A stretch of DNA of 64,000 nt from Actinostola sp. cb2023 (taxonomy: Eukaryota; Cnidaria; Anthozoa; Actiniaria; Actinostolidae): the NCBI GenBank assembly GCA_033675265.1, contig JAUJYZ010001502.1, positions 124,001 to 188,000 on the forward strand, written 5' to 3'. The translations under genes were made by a program, and so were the position numbers. This document shows positions 48,601-57,560 of the stretch, piece by piece. The first letter of the stretch is position 1. Every line of letters begins with the position of its first letter. The notes beneath the pieces were generated by a model. That model did not search any database. It was given only the letters and a program-made list of their open reading frames with translations, and was not told the DNA's origin.

Positions 48601-50929
48601 GATTGACATCGGTGTTAACATAGCAATGATACGATGACGTCTTAGTTTTTGAATATCAGCCATTTTCTCGACATCTAGACCTAAACTTTTAAATCGACCT
48701 AATGTCTCTTATAGTCTAGATGTCTAGTCTAGATCTTCAAGACTGCAAAATTTGACAACATTCTATGAGAGCGTTTTCCAACAAAAATGAAAATATTTAC
48801 CTTAGTTTCTGTTATTTCATCGATGGCAGTGTTTTCCTGACAGATTGAAACAATGTTTTCACCATATACCATAACTATGGCATAAAAACTACTTGTCTTG
48901 AAAGTTTCATCAAGTTTGCTTGACTAGATTTAAGTAGATGAATCAAAAGTGATGTCTTAAATATGCTCATTTTACTCACAGAAGTAATGTCTTTGTTATG
49001 GAAGCTTTTATTTCAAAACTAGTGGATGAATATTTTTTTAAAGTCTTTTGATCTGAATGCTAACATGTCATGCACTGTCTCTGTAAATTGCAAGCACATT
49101 GAACCATTTTAACGGTGCGAAATAAAACTAAAAGTATAGGGGGCGTTTACATTCATCTTGAAAAGTTTCATTGCCGTATTATTTGTTGACAGTTGGTTTA
49201 TTTCCTGAGTTTCTCTTTTGTCTATATTCTACATATTTGGGTGCTTTGAATACCATTACATGTACCTCTTTCTTCTGGGCGGTTAGCTGGACAGGAGCTA
49301 AAAAAATATTATTTATAGGACATTTAATTCGAGATCGAAAATACATGTATCGGCAGAAATTCAGGGTCAGCACAGAACTAATATTACTGCAGCAAAATTT
49401 CAGCAAATTCACTATCCGTCAGTTTGGAACTAACCTTGACTAGGTATTTGTTCTACTTCTCCACTGTTCTCGGAGAGATTCCCTTAGGTATATCACTGGT
49501 CTTTTGAGCCTACCTCGTCTTGTAGGTTTGGCCGCCATCTTGACTAGATTCTAAGATAATCGGCTCTTATTAACAGGCTGGATCTCCCACTCAAAACCAT
49601 TATTTCAAACAAATAGAATACAGTAATCAAAACTTAGACGATACTTTAGAGAATGTTCTTGGAGAACGAAAGTGATAAGAACTTCACAGATGAAGAGGAT
49701 TCGAACAGATTATAACTTGATACCTTCCATACCGAGAAAAGGATGAATTTCGTATCATAGGAAATTACGATGAGCGCCCGCAAAGCATGTCGGTCGACGG
49801 AGAGTCTTTAATATAGTCAAATGTTAATTTAATTCTGGCTTTTCACTGCCCAATGGCTATTCACAAAATTCGCATTTTGTTTGATATTGAATGGCACAGG
49901 AAGCCCAAGCTGGGATTTTATGGATTATATCTTCTTCTTTTTTTTTCTATAAATACTGTAATGACAGTCTTGAAACTGTCCTGGTGTCTTTTGGTATTTA
50001 TTTACTATACCTGTACAAAGTTTCGTCGAATTTGAAAACTATTTAGATGTCTTCCCCGACCTTTCCATGAAAATATTTTTGTTGTTATCATAAAAAAATG
50101 TAATTTTATCTTTTCTGGCGAATTTTTCCAACAATCTCAAAACCTTACGAACTACATTACTAATTACGAACTACATTACTAATCTCAATAATATATACCT
50201 TAAGCATATGGTACATAGTTCTATGAAATGGTAAAAAAAAAATTTGTGGAGATTTGGGCTGGATTTCAAGCAATATGCAAAAAAAATGTATATTTTTGAG
50301 TACTGAAATTTATGCAAACTTTACACTTCAATAAAATGTTTACACTTTGACCGATCTCAGCATAATATCTAAAAATATGACCTCGAATGGGAACATTACA
50401 AGAACATTGAAACACTGATTAATTCACGTTCTAGAAATTATGACGAAGAAATTGTCGAAAATCTTCGACCGAGCGAATTTTCACAAAGAAGTTACTGGAA
50501 TTTTCCAAAACAGGAAACATGACTTTAATGAATCATGTTGTGGAAATTGTGGAGATTTCGGCTCAATTTCGAGATAATTAGCTTTGGGTCACTGATGATG
50601 ACCCAATGGTCAAAAACGTTTTGAACACATTTTTAAACCTTCAAGCCTTTTATTTATTATAATAATATACATTCCATATGTATAAGAATTGACTAAATGT
50701 ATTTACTTTCCCTTAAATCTTCTTCGCGACTGAGCTTGCAACGTAGACAAACTGTTTACTCCATGTCAGCTGGCTGCCATGTTGTCCAAAATAGAGTATT
50801 TAATAGCACAGCAAAAGAACAGGAAATTATTATTTTTCATTGTTTTACACACGACCCCACAAGCTTTTCAGCTTTAATTTTAATCGTGTATAAATAAAGT
50901 TATTGTATTTAACAAATAGAAAACGTTTC

Positions 50930-50960
<31 letters not shown>

Positions 50961-53900
50961 GGAAGTTTGGGAGAAGTCGAGAGCTATTGAAGGCTCGGTT
51001 TTACACAGAGCTCGAGACTTCTCCCAAACTTTCCCGAGTGTTTATATCAGGCTATGTAAACACGGGGAAACGTTTTCTATTTGTTTTATAAAATAACTGC
51101 AAGGATTTCTTTCGTAAAACTCCTTTATTTACGCGAGATTTTAGTGATCAAATTGTCAATTCTCCTGAAAAGCGTAAGAAATCGCCCATCATCCAATCAA
51201 ATCTCACGAAAGAAATCAAAATGGCAAAGCGACTCGACAACTTTTATCCGTGTGCCGTTTACTGTTTTGACACGAAAAACGATTTGAAGAATGCTATTTT
51301 CTGTCAGAAAATTACAGAAGAATGCTTGTTACACTTTGTTTTTGTATCCTGTGAACACGAAAACACGAAGAAAAGTGAGAAAAGCTGAGCCGAATCACGA
51401 TCAATGACGAAGAGTCGTCAAACTTTCTGAAATATTTGACAACTTGATGAATGGAGCACGAAGTCAGGTAGCCAAATATCCACAGTTTTTGTCGTATTTT
51501 TGAATCTTTTCGTCGCTTTTCTCGACAAGAATGTATAAACGATGGACGTTTCTGAGACGTTTCAAGATCTTTTTTCTCTTTGACATATTTTACTAGAGAT
51601 ATGAATGTTCAGGTGTAGCTACAAGAATCGCTCTGTTTTCACTGTTTTGTGAGAATAAATACGGCTATATTTTCTTGATATTTTCAGTCGTACACTTGAG
51701 AAAATATATGTGTAGCTATATAACTTACAAAATGGTTAGTATGTGATTGAGAAAACTGAGCCGTTATATTTAGCTTTCTTCGTTATTGTGGACAAAAATA
51801 ATTGGACGATTCGTCGAGTTTCTTGCCGTGTTTGAACTTGAAGCTCAATTCTTGCAAAATTACTTAATTTTCGGCTTAAAATCATCAAAATCACATCTAC
51901 ATAGAACTTGAACTTAATTAAACTAGACGCTCTAGTAGCGTTAAGTCGGGCTTCTTAGAGCAAGCAGTGGTTGCTGCGATCGGTAATCTCGACTGAACCT
52001 GATTGGCTCTCGACCATTATATCCATTATCAATGAAATATTGTCAGTGGCAATAAAGCTCGAGCAAGAGCCCGCGCGCCCTAGACTAATGCATCAAACAA
52101 GTAGCAAGGTAATTCATTAACGCACTATGGTTTAGAATGATCATAAAGTATTGTATATGTACAATAATCAAATCTCCCAGCACAAGAATAGCTTTTTCTA
52201 GCTAGAATATCACAATCATCAAGAGTATTTACCATGTCAGTTCTACTGAATACATGAAATTCCATACACAGGACGTGACGAGATAAACGATCGCTTCTAC
52301 AAAAATACTACTGATTGTTGTATAAACATAATCTAACTGTATTTTACTAGCATTTAATAACCCATAATATAATGCAATTATCAGGTCACAGAAATGCTCA
52401 GTGTCAATAATTACAGCACCTTTTCAAAGGAGCAACAGAAAAATATGTAGTTGATACTAAGCTCAAAATCAACATGTACGGCGGACGCTGCCAAGACTTC
52501 ACAAACGACAACAGTGTCAGTGGCGAATGAATCTGAAAATGAAAAGTTTGATTTTTCCTGCAACAGGTTCTTTCAGTGGAGCAGTTTTTCATGGAGGACA
52601 ATTTAATATAACGATAAATAATGTAAATAAGTCGCCAAACATACATTTTAACTTTGAGGGTGGGGCGATTGGACTTCCAATTAATTGGACTCCCAATTAT
52701 ATGTATGTTCGGAACGAGTGAAATTTTCGAATCGCTTAAAAAACCACTCAAAAAAAAAACAATTTCTTGCTCAGATTTCTACACCAATGTGTTCTTTATC
52801 AGACCACTGTTGTGAAGACGTTTTTGAGACTTTCATATCCTTTGAAGTTTTTCTGAGAGCTCATTCCTGAGACCATTCTAAAATCCAACGGTCAAACGAA
52901 AATAAAATGACATCACGGTCCACTGATTCTACATTTAGGCTACCTACCTTGTATGCTAAATAATAGTAAATAATTATATATATTTATATTAATTGTGTTT
53001 CTTAGTACTTTTAAAATTCTTAACTTTAACCCTTTGACTCCCACGGCGCCCGAAACCGCCCGTAAAAATCTTTTAAAAATTCTAACTTTCTGAATTTTCG
53101 TAACATCGATCTCATGGCCAGTTACAGGTCCGATTTCTGGGCATTAGTTCAATTTGTTTGCCATAAAAATCAAAAATGCGTGTTTTTGACGCAATTTTAC
53201 ACCTCGAAAATGACCGACATTTGACTTGGATTTTCTTCCAAAATACATCCTTGCGAAACAAAACGCCACTTTCTCAGCAAACTTCCATCTCTCTTCTTGA
53301 TATAGTCGTGAATTTTGCCCTCTCTTTTCCTTAACTCGCCGAACAATAGCCATTTCCTTAGGACCACTTTCGCTAACACGTGTTTTCCTTCTGCACGCCC
53401 GAAAAGGATGCCGGGAAACATCCGGGAATTTCGGCATAGATCTCCCCGAATCTCTGTTTTTTAAGAATATATAGAGTGTCGAGCCACTCGGTCCTACAGG
53501 CAAAATATTGCACCGGTTGCATTCTTTACAAGTCCAAAGTCGCCAAAAATGCCTTTGTAGGTCCTGGAATCCAACACAGAAAGACCAGAGAGACGATTTC
53601 ACTTTGAGACCGCCATTTTGGAAAATTTGATCGAGCTGCCGAAATGTGTTCGTGAATTCGTATCTTCCTCCTGAGTTCTTCCAGGAGAACGGTCTCTACC
53701 ACACCAGTCAAGCTTAATGATGCTGTCCTGGGGGCTTCTGTGGTGAATAATGGCTATAAACACTCTAAAAATGCAAAATTGGCCTTTTCGAGTAGTGATT
53801 ACTACTAGCCCCTACGAGCTCCCAAGAAGAAAGGCAGAACACGTGAAGACGCGAGCCCACAGGCATTCAGAACTGTCAAGATTTCCATGGAAACCCCTTA

Positions 53901-56162
53901 TATGGAATCGAAATTTCCTATGACGTGATTAGGTCCAGAAAATCGCTAAAAAACTCAAAAATCTCTGGGTGTCAAAGGGTTAAACCAAAAAAATTTGAGG
54001 TCACGTGACCAGGACTTTTGCCACCGGGAAGAAGTTAGGGTTGGGGTTAACTCAAAACTAGGGTTAGGGTAACGATTCAGGCTTAGGGTTATTTTTTGGG
54101 GGGCCATTGGGTTAGTTCTGGAAGCTAGGGTTAGATTTGACTGAAGGCTGGCTTAGGGGCTAGGGTTAGTCACGTGACAAGCATCACTCCCCCCCTGGAT
54201 CACCATAGGGTGAATGTGACCATTGGTCTGACTAATATCCACGACAACTATTCTTCTCTGCTGTCTAAATTTCACAATGACCACTCCCTCAACTTTGACT
54301 TTTTGACCTATATGTAAAATTGGGCTTTTGAGGTCTATAACAAATACCCTCCCCCCCTAAGTCCTTCAATCAAGCTCAGTTTCAAATAAAATTTGGCATG
54401 TATAACCGTCTTAGGTAGACTTAATGTTTTAAATAGTTTTTGGTAGGAAAAATGGCAAGTCAGTGAAAAAAAAAAAAAATTTAATTGAATTTAACCCTTT
54501 GACTCCCACGGCGCCCGAAACCGCCCGTAAAAATCGATACTGCTTTTAAAAATTCTAACTTTCTGAATTTTCGTAACATCGATCTCATGGCCAGTTATTA
54601 GTGACAACTAGATAACTCTTCATATTTTAACCTCAAGTAAACTGAATTACAGGTCCGATTTCTGGGCATTAGTTCAATTTGTTTGCCATAAAAATCAAAA
54701 ATGCGTGTTTTTGACGCAATTTTACACCTCGAAAATGACCGACATTTGACTTGGATTTTCTTCCAAAATACATCCTTGCGAAACAAAACGCCACTTTCTC
54801 AGCAAACTTCCATCTCTCTTCTTGATATAGTCGTGAATTTTGCCCTCTCTTTTCCTTAACTCGCCGAACAATAGCCATTTCCTTAGGACCACTTTCGCTA
54901 ACACGTGTTTTCCTTCTGCACGCCCGAAAAGGATGCCGGGAAACATCCGGGAATTTCGGCATAGATCTCCCCGAATCTCTGTTTTTTAAGAATATATAGA
55001 GTGTCGAGCCACTCGGTCCTACAGGCAAAATATTGCACCGGTTGCATTCTTTACAAGTCCAAAGTCGCCAAAAATGCCTTTGTAGGTCCTGGAATCCAAC
55101 ACAGAAAGACCAGAGAGACGATTTCACTTTGAGTCCGCCATTTTGGAAAATTTGATCGAGCTGCCGAAATGTGTTCGTGAATTCGTATCTTCCTCCTGAG
55201 TTCTTCCAGGAGAACGGTCTCTACCACACCAGTCAAGCTTAATGATGCTGACCTTGGGGGCTTCTGTGGTGAATAATAGCTATACACACTCTAAAAATGC
55301 AAAATTGGCCTTTTCGAGTAGTGATTACTACTAGCCCCTACGAGCTCCCAAGAAGAAAGGCAGAACACGTGAAGACGCGAGCCCACAGGCATTCAGAACT
55401 GTCAAGATTTCCATGGAAACCCCTTATATGGAATCGAAATTTCCTATGACGTGATTAGGTCCAGAAAATCGCTAAAAAACTCAAAAATCTCTGGGTGTCA
55501 AAGGGTTAACTTTATTATTTAATTAGATTATTTATATTGAACGTTCGTATTTTGAACGAGCTTCGCGCTCTTGGACGACACGTCTAAATAAACTATTGTA
55601 TTGTATTGTCTAGACTACGAGTTTTGCAAGAAATCTCATCGTCGTCGAAACGAGGTTTTACGCATGCGCACTAATCGTACCACATAAAACTTGTACTCGT
55701 AGTCGTACTCCTAGTCAAATCTAAAGCTCTCTACTGTCTTGACAGCCTTTTTGCATTGGGTCTATACTGTCTTGACAGCCTTTTTGCATTGGGTCTATTA
55801 TTACTGTCTTGACAGCCTTTTTGCATTGGGTCTATTATTACTGTCTTGACAGCCTTTTTGCATTGGGTCTATTATTACTGTCTTGACAGCCTTTTTGCAT
55901 TGGGTCTATTATTACTGTCTTGACAGCCTTTTTGCATTGGGTCTATTATTACTGTCTTGACAGCCTTTTTGCATTGGGTCTATTATTACTGTCTTGACAG
56001 CCTTTTTGCATTGGTCAGACGAATCTTTTACAGACATGCGGTTTGCCGTTGAACATAACAGTGTACACCCTTTCTTTTCAGAAACTAAAACTGAAGGCTG
56101 AAGAAGCTAAAGCCAACGAACTTAAGACTGTCAACGAAGTACTTGAAGGCTATGGATACTAG
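27685..56162 (+). CDS. rpl13a: 60S ribosomal protein L13a (uL13), split gene
   Basis: uL13 is a conserved protein of the large ribosomal subunit. Six exons with GT-AG borders match the family in order: 27685-27823 ([16 protein letters not shown]...), 33450-33551 ([20 protein letters not shown]), 43153-43238 ([20 protein letters not shown]), 43309-43368 ([18 protein letters not shown]), 48199-48246 ([16 protein letters not shown]) and 56082-56162 ([19 protein letters not shown], stop TAG). They join in frame to 171 residues; animal L13a is about 200. The short first exon with the start codon was not identified. About 20 residues normally after WKYQ (a charged TLEEKRK-type stretch) have no visible exon, although 48246 and 56082 still join in phase. 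The introns are 5-10 kb and full of transposons. Either an exon was missed, or the copy or assembly is damaged. Confidence 0.9.
28225..28488. mobile_element. 264-bp MITE in an rpl13a intron
   Basis: cataatggggagtttgcagg at the left and its complement at the right. The inner sequence taaattttaatccagcaaaa is also inverted. Confidence 0.75.
28668..28865. mobile_element. 198-bp palindromic MITE, TTAA sites
   Basis: gcaaaaacccaaagtttggt and its complement form arms of about 90 bp. TTAA lies on both sides (28664-28667 and 28866-28869). Confidence 0.75.
28870..30996. mobile_element. 2.13-kb TTAA element with AGGGGCACTGTCA ends
   Basis: AGGGGCACTGTCATGAC at the left and its near complement at the right are flanked by TTAA (28866-28869 and 30997-31000). 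It shares the left TTAA with the neighbouring MITE. No transposase is seen, so it is non-autonomous. The piggyBac or Kolobok superfamily is inferred from TTAA only. Confidence 0.75.
31868..32430. mobile_element. Fold-back MITE in an rpl13a intron
   Basis: aaagtgctacttggacgaaa at the left and its complement near 32430, with arms containing tttagctgaaacttcactga. Related to the element at 44834-45391. Confidence 0.7.
32560..33290. mobile_element. Fold-back element in an rpl13a intron
   Basis: The arm aacggagcccatccgtatgt near 32604 is inverted near 33225-33262, followed by ttcttttgttatac and its complement. The outer limits are uncertain. Confidence 0.55.
33552..34335 (+). repeat. 41-bp minisatellite starting at an rpl13a 5' splice site, block 1
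   Basis: About 19 units of aagtatgggtgaccataagt plus ggtgtatgcaggtatctagct. The first unit is the donor of the exon ending at 33551 (gtaagtatggg). Later units carry ctaagtat in place of ggtaagtat, so lack that donor, but keep gcaggtatct, which looks like both an acceptor and a weak donor. Confidence 0.9.
34623..35660 (-). CDS. Tyrosine recombinase of the DIRS/Ngaro element
   Basis: 345 codons, uninterrupted. The N-terminal core-binding part ([20 protein letters not shown]) is followed by the catalytic part, with [15 protein letters not shown] (His-x-x-Arg), LGRW and the nucleophile tyrosine in YIRTP. The enzyme would integrate a circular DNA copy without making a target duplication. The frame overlaps the end of the RT-RNase H frame by 94 bp in a different phase, so translation probably uses reinitiation or a separate transcript. 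It looks intact. Confidence 0.9.
   Translation of the reverse strand: MAGILAVGSQSQVHPSLDSHAAAGGANRTRLELRCQNFLSEGLALSTRKTYASAKNKFINFCLQLGKVHPNGSPCPAEEWTLCLFATSLAESVRHSTIKVYLSAVRSLHIEQGLPDPLLNCLQLQRVVRGIKRTQGCSSYQRLPITDEIMMVICRSLDLGLPDHCMFWAACTLAYFGFLRSAEFTVPNLASFSQAIHLEPKDVAVDSLTSPSSMRITIKASKTDPFRKGCCIHIGLGKYPMCAVQAMMTYLSSRGNGPGPLFLLNDGQPLTRTLLTSQLRQILDAAGIPGNYSSHSFRIGAATVAARNGIPDHLIQTLGRWKSNAYQLYIRTPTEALANLSLQLA
35567..37465 (-). CDS. Reverse transcriptase-RNase H of the DIRS/Ngaro element
   Basis: 632 codons, uninterrupted. It shows the DIRS-type RT palm [36 protein letters not shown] and the catalytic YLDDFIL (Tyr-x-Asp-Asp). An RNase H part follows, with [27 protein letters not shown] and SDNEAVV, ending near [12 protein letters not shown]. 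The first 60-80 residues look unlike a domain and the true start may be further in. No Dam-type methyltransferase follows. Confidence 0.9.
   Translation of the reverse strand: MHRPVLACLCCQDCFFFVFFLRSLSRRMFYISCAFLHHIDDLRWSVATSSTICYCSGELHNGLCLGQPSIKFLFELLHIPAVVDVLVNFYLFSAYCALPPVGQISPLIADCFVHELSNHPDQLQVSFVVDGLRHGFKLGFQNFHQLQSAKKNKPSAYQYPHVIDEYLSNEVSLRRVAGPFSFPPMPNLHISSFGVIPKKGQPGKWRLILDLSSPGGGSVNDGIDPADFSLQYIRIDQIISMVSQYGQGALMAKFDVEAAYRNIAVHPSDRYLLGMRWRNQYYVDLTLPFGLRSAPFIFNSVATMVEWILQHNYNVSDLVHYLDDFILAGPPDSEQCLQNLNIALQVCKRLGLPLHPKKCEGPCSTLTVLGIELDSVNFIARLPSDKLCALRHLIDSWVSRCWCDRRQLESLIGHLHHASKVVWPGRSFVRRMIDLLCCFRKKDHPIRLNKEFHLDLQWWKQYLLDWHGVRFWLFPGMAATTDLEVTSDAAGAVGYGAYYNGDWFNGRWSPCQLQYSIAYKELFPVVIAAHVWGHTWARQHVLFRSDNEAVVFILLSRTSRVPGIMRLVRSLLMAAAQFNFTFSAQHIPGIQNKVADALSRFHWQVFWQLVPKARCTPASIPMQLLEELIVPD
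37513..38679 (-). pseudogene. Gag-like protein of the DIRS/Ngaro element, broken by one in-frame stop
   Basis: The frame starts [11 protein letters not shown] at 38679. It has a Pro/Ser/Thr-rich low-complexity segment, then a capsid-like part ([20 protein letters not shown]). A TAA at 37852-37854 interrupts it. The same frame continues for about 113 codons to a cysteine-rich nucleic-acid-binding motif (CRSWNRGHC...[10 protein letters not shown]) and a basic tail ending RSHKRRK. The single stop is the only break seen in the element. Confidence 0.8.
38958..39835 (+). repeat. Minisatellite block 2, variant units
   Basis: Continues block 1 beyond the retrotransposon. The units vary: aacaatgaccataagtggtg, tatgcaggggtgtaattaaa and ggggtctagctaagtatggg. 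They are longer and more irregular than in block 1. Confidence 0.85.
39836..42784. mobile_element. 2.95-kb insertion in the minisatellite, with HUH Rep-like remnant
   Basis: Unique sequence separates minisatellite blocks 2 and 3. It holds a broken Rep-like gene (minus strand) and an inverted pair aaaaaaggtgtctccg near 40104 and 40238. No terminal repeats or target duplication could be defined, so the true limits and the mechanism of arrival are open. Confidence 0.5.
40469..41297 (-). pseudogene. Rep-like HUH endonuclease, frameshifted
   Basis: It starts [15 protein letters not shown] at 41297. Three motifs of rolling-circle Rep proteins appear in order: YLITYSQAN (motif I), FHYHMAIKL (His-hydrophobic-His metal site, motif II) and, in another frame, [12 protein letters not shown] with the candidate nucleophile tyrosine (motif III). 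A frameshift near 40955 separates motifs II and III. A Lys/Arg/Asn/Ser-rich linker follows, and the frame ends at 40469 without a helicase domain. Such proteins occur in CRESS-type DNA viruses, in Replitron-like transposons and as dispersed copies in invertebrate genomes. The sequence does not decide which. This copy is inactive. Confidence 0.7.
42785..42965 (+). repeat. Minisatellite block 3
   Basis: Four to five units (tagctaagtatgggttaaac, caatcaccataagtggttta) resume after the insertion. Confidence 0.85.
43494..44504. mobile_element. TTAA element, CCCTTTGAC-type family, copy 1
   Basis: Flanked by TTAA (43490-43493 and 44505-44508), with diverged ends cccattcgctcctga and taggagtcgatggg. 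The body matches the copies at 46306, 53030 and 54495. It lies in an rpl13a intron. Confidence 0.75.
44834..45391. mobile_element. 558-bp fold-back MITE, TTAA sites
   Basis: AGGGGGACTAGTACGTAAAT and its near complement are flanked by TTAA (44830-44833 and 45392-45395). The arms contain agctgaaacttcactgaaat and are over 150 bp. Related to the element at 31868-32430. Confidence 0.8.
45465..45934. mobile_element. Fold-back element in an rpl13a intron
   Basis: tagcctgcgaatacagccgc at the left and the near complement at the right, followed by inverted ccacaggg and ggcaacattcctgtactgtg. The arms are about 115 bp. Confidence 0.75.
46306..47312. mobile_element. TTAA element, CCCTTTGAC-type family, copy 2
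   Basis: Starts CCCTTTGACTCCCACGGC after TTAA (46302-46305) and ends gagcgaatggg before TTAA (47313-47316). Confidence 0.75.
47317..48085. mobile_element. Fragment of another TTAA-family copy, interrupted by a fold-back element
   Basis: The right end gggagtcaaagggttaa is the same family end in opposite orientation. The sequence is split near 47339 by the fold-back element and resumes at 47971 (gttgtgac). Confidence 0.65.
47339..47970. mobile_element. 632-bp fold-back element
   Basis: tactacccttcccagtagag and its complement end the unit. The arms run on through cgagtcacctacga and the inverted cacgtggtatgtttgtgtgt for about 140 bp. It lies inside a TTAA-family copy. Confidence 0.8.
48247..50912. 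other. rpl13a intron, no exon recognised
   Basis: I looked here for the missing charged L13a segment and did not find it. The sequence is AT-rich with short chance frames. Confidence 0.5.
50913..51084. repeat. 172-bp hairpin
   Basis: caaatagaaaacgtttcccg pairs with the complement ending at 51084. The arms are about 70 bp with few mismatches, including cataaacactcg-type sequence. Confidence 0.75.
51085..52724. other. rpl13a intron, unique-looking
   Basis: No gene. A repeat end gacgctctagtagcgttaag near 51927-51957 is the inverse of 4254 and 12773. Confidence 0.45.
52725..52950. mobile_element. Solo arm of the TTGGA fold-back family
   Basis: Aligns with 22795-23015 (caatttcttgctcagatttc, agctcattcctga, ggtccactgattctac), about 90% similar by eye, with no second arm. 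Confidence 0.75.
53030..53979. mobile_element. TTAA element, CCCTTTGAC-type family, copy 3 (internally deleted)
   Basis: TTAA at 53026-53029 and 53980-53983, with ends CCCTTTGACTCCC and tgtcaaaggg. Nearly identical to copy 4 but about 60 bp shorter. A 152-codon minus-strand open frame (53602-53144) is identical to one in copy 4. Confidence 0.85.
53984..54490. repeat. Spacer with degenerate TTAGGG-like units
   Basis: Between 54028 and 54172 the units ttagggttagggt, gggttattt and gctagggttag recur with interruptions, resembling animal telomere repeat but not a clean array. Poly-A lies near 54467-54480. Confidence 0.6.
54495..55505. mobile_element. TTAA element, CCCTTTGAC-type family, copy 4
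   Basis: TTAA at 54491-54494 and 55506-55509. It contains the segment 54597-54655 that copy 3 lacks. Otherwise nearly identical to copy 3, indicating recent duplication or transposition. Confidence 0.85.
55733..56014 (+). repeat. 37-bp tandem array with a hairpin in each unit, 8 copies
   Basis: The unit is actgtcttgacagccttttt followed by gcattgggtctattatt. Each contains the perfect small palindrome ctgtcttgacag. It ends 67 bp upstream of the last rpl13a exon. Confidence 0.9.
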
Positions 56163-56183
56163 ATATCTTAAATGCTTTAATGC

Positions 56184-56189
56184 AATAAA
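56184..56189 (+). terminator. rpl13a poly(A) signal
   Basis: AATAAA lies 22 bp after the TAG stop codon. Confidence 0.75.
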
Positions 56190-56428
56190 CTAATTCTACT
56201 TTATTACAATAGTATTCATTGACTATGCAGTAATGTTGTTATTCATGATAGCAATTTATACACGATTATAATTGTCACTCGCCCTTCGCTCCCTACATAC
56301 CAACAAATTACCAAGACTGTAACAACAGTGTGTGTAACTTTACATACTTTTTTCACGAGCAGTGAAAGTGCAGTTCCTTTTACCACCCTACATTGCTGAA
56401 TGCTCTAGACTTCCTCTATGTTATCCTG

Positions 56429-57295
56429 TATCATACCATGATTCTTTACAGTACTGTAGTAATGGACATGTATCGTGCTGTATCATACCATGATTCTTTA
56501 CAGTACTGTAGTAATGGACATGTATCGTGCTGTATCATACCATGATTCTTTACAGTACTGTAGTAATGGACATGTATCGTGCTGTATCGTACCATGATTC
56601 TTTACAGTACTGTAGTAATGGACATGTATCGTGCTGTATCATACCATGATTCTTTACAGTACTGTAGTAATGGACATGTATCGTGCTGTTTCATACCATG
56701 ATTCTTTACAGTACTGTAGTAATGGACATGTATCGTGCTGTTTCATACCATGATTCTTTACAGTACTGTAGTAATGGACATGTATCGTGCTGTATCGTAC
56801 CATGATTCTTTACAGTACTGTAGTAATGGACATGTATCGTGCTGTATCGTACCATGATTCTTTACAGTACTGTAGTAATGGACATGTATCGTGCTGTTTC
56901 ATACCATGATTCTTTACAGTACTGTAGTAATGGACATGTATCGTGCTGTATCGTACCATGATTCTTTACAGTACTGTAGTAATGGACATGTATCGTGCTG
57001 TATCGTACCATGATTCTTTACAGTACTGTAGTAATGGACATGTGTCGTGCTGTTTCATACCATGATTCTTTACAGTACTGTAGTAATGGACAGGTATCGT
57101 GCTGTTTCATACCATGATTCTTTACAGTACTGCAGTAATGGACATGTGTCGTGCTGTTTCATACCATGATTCTTTACAGTACTGTAGTAATGGCCGGACA
57201 TGTGTCGTGCTGTTTCATACCACGATTCTTTACAGTACTGTAGTAATGGACATGTGTCGTGCTGTTTCATACCATGATTCTTTACAGTACTGTAG
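56429..57295 (+). repeat. 52-bp tandem array, about 16 copies
   Basis: The unit is accatgattctttacagtac, tgtagtaatggacatgtatc, gtgctgtatcat. Variants differ mainly at tatcgt/tttcat. tacagtactgta in each unit is a perfect palindrome. The array is cut off at its right end by the LTR of gypsy element A. Confidence 0.9.
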
Positions 57296-57442
57296 TGTAG
57301 AGTTCCAAGTCACAAACAACAGGTTTTCAACGCATTTAAGCTTTATTCCTCGCTCCGCTCTCAAACACTCGTACACTTCTCTACTCCATGCGGTCTGTCC
57401 TCGCATTCCATAATGTTCCTACACGGGGATCCCGACACTACA
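57296..57442 (-). repeat. 3' LTR of gypsy element A, 147 bp
   Basis: It begins TGTAGAG and ends ACTACA on the plus strand (TG...CA). The purine tract AAGGAAAGGAGAGGT (minus strand) lies at its inner edge (57443-57457), as expected for a polypurine primer. Confidence 0.7.
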
Positions 57443-57560
57443 ACCTCTCCTTTCCTTAGAATAAAGTATACAATAAAACCAAATGGTCTGAAAACTAAGT
57501 CAACATGATAATTTAGCCAAAGTCAGGCAACAACTATAACAACGTCAATCAAATTAATGT

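Noticed and set aside
53144..53602. 152-codon minus-strand frame, repeated at 54669-55127 and partly elsewhere
   Set aside because: Lies inside non-autonomous TTAA elements. Identity between copies is explained by recent duplication, other copies lack the frame, and no domain is recognisable.
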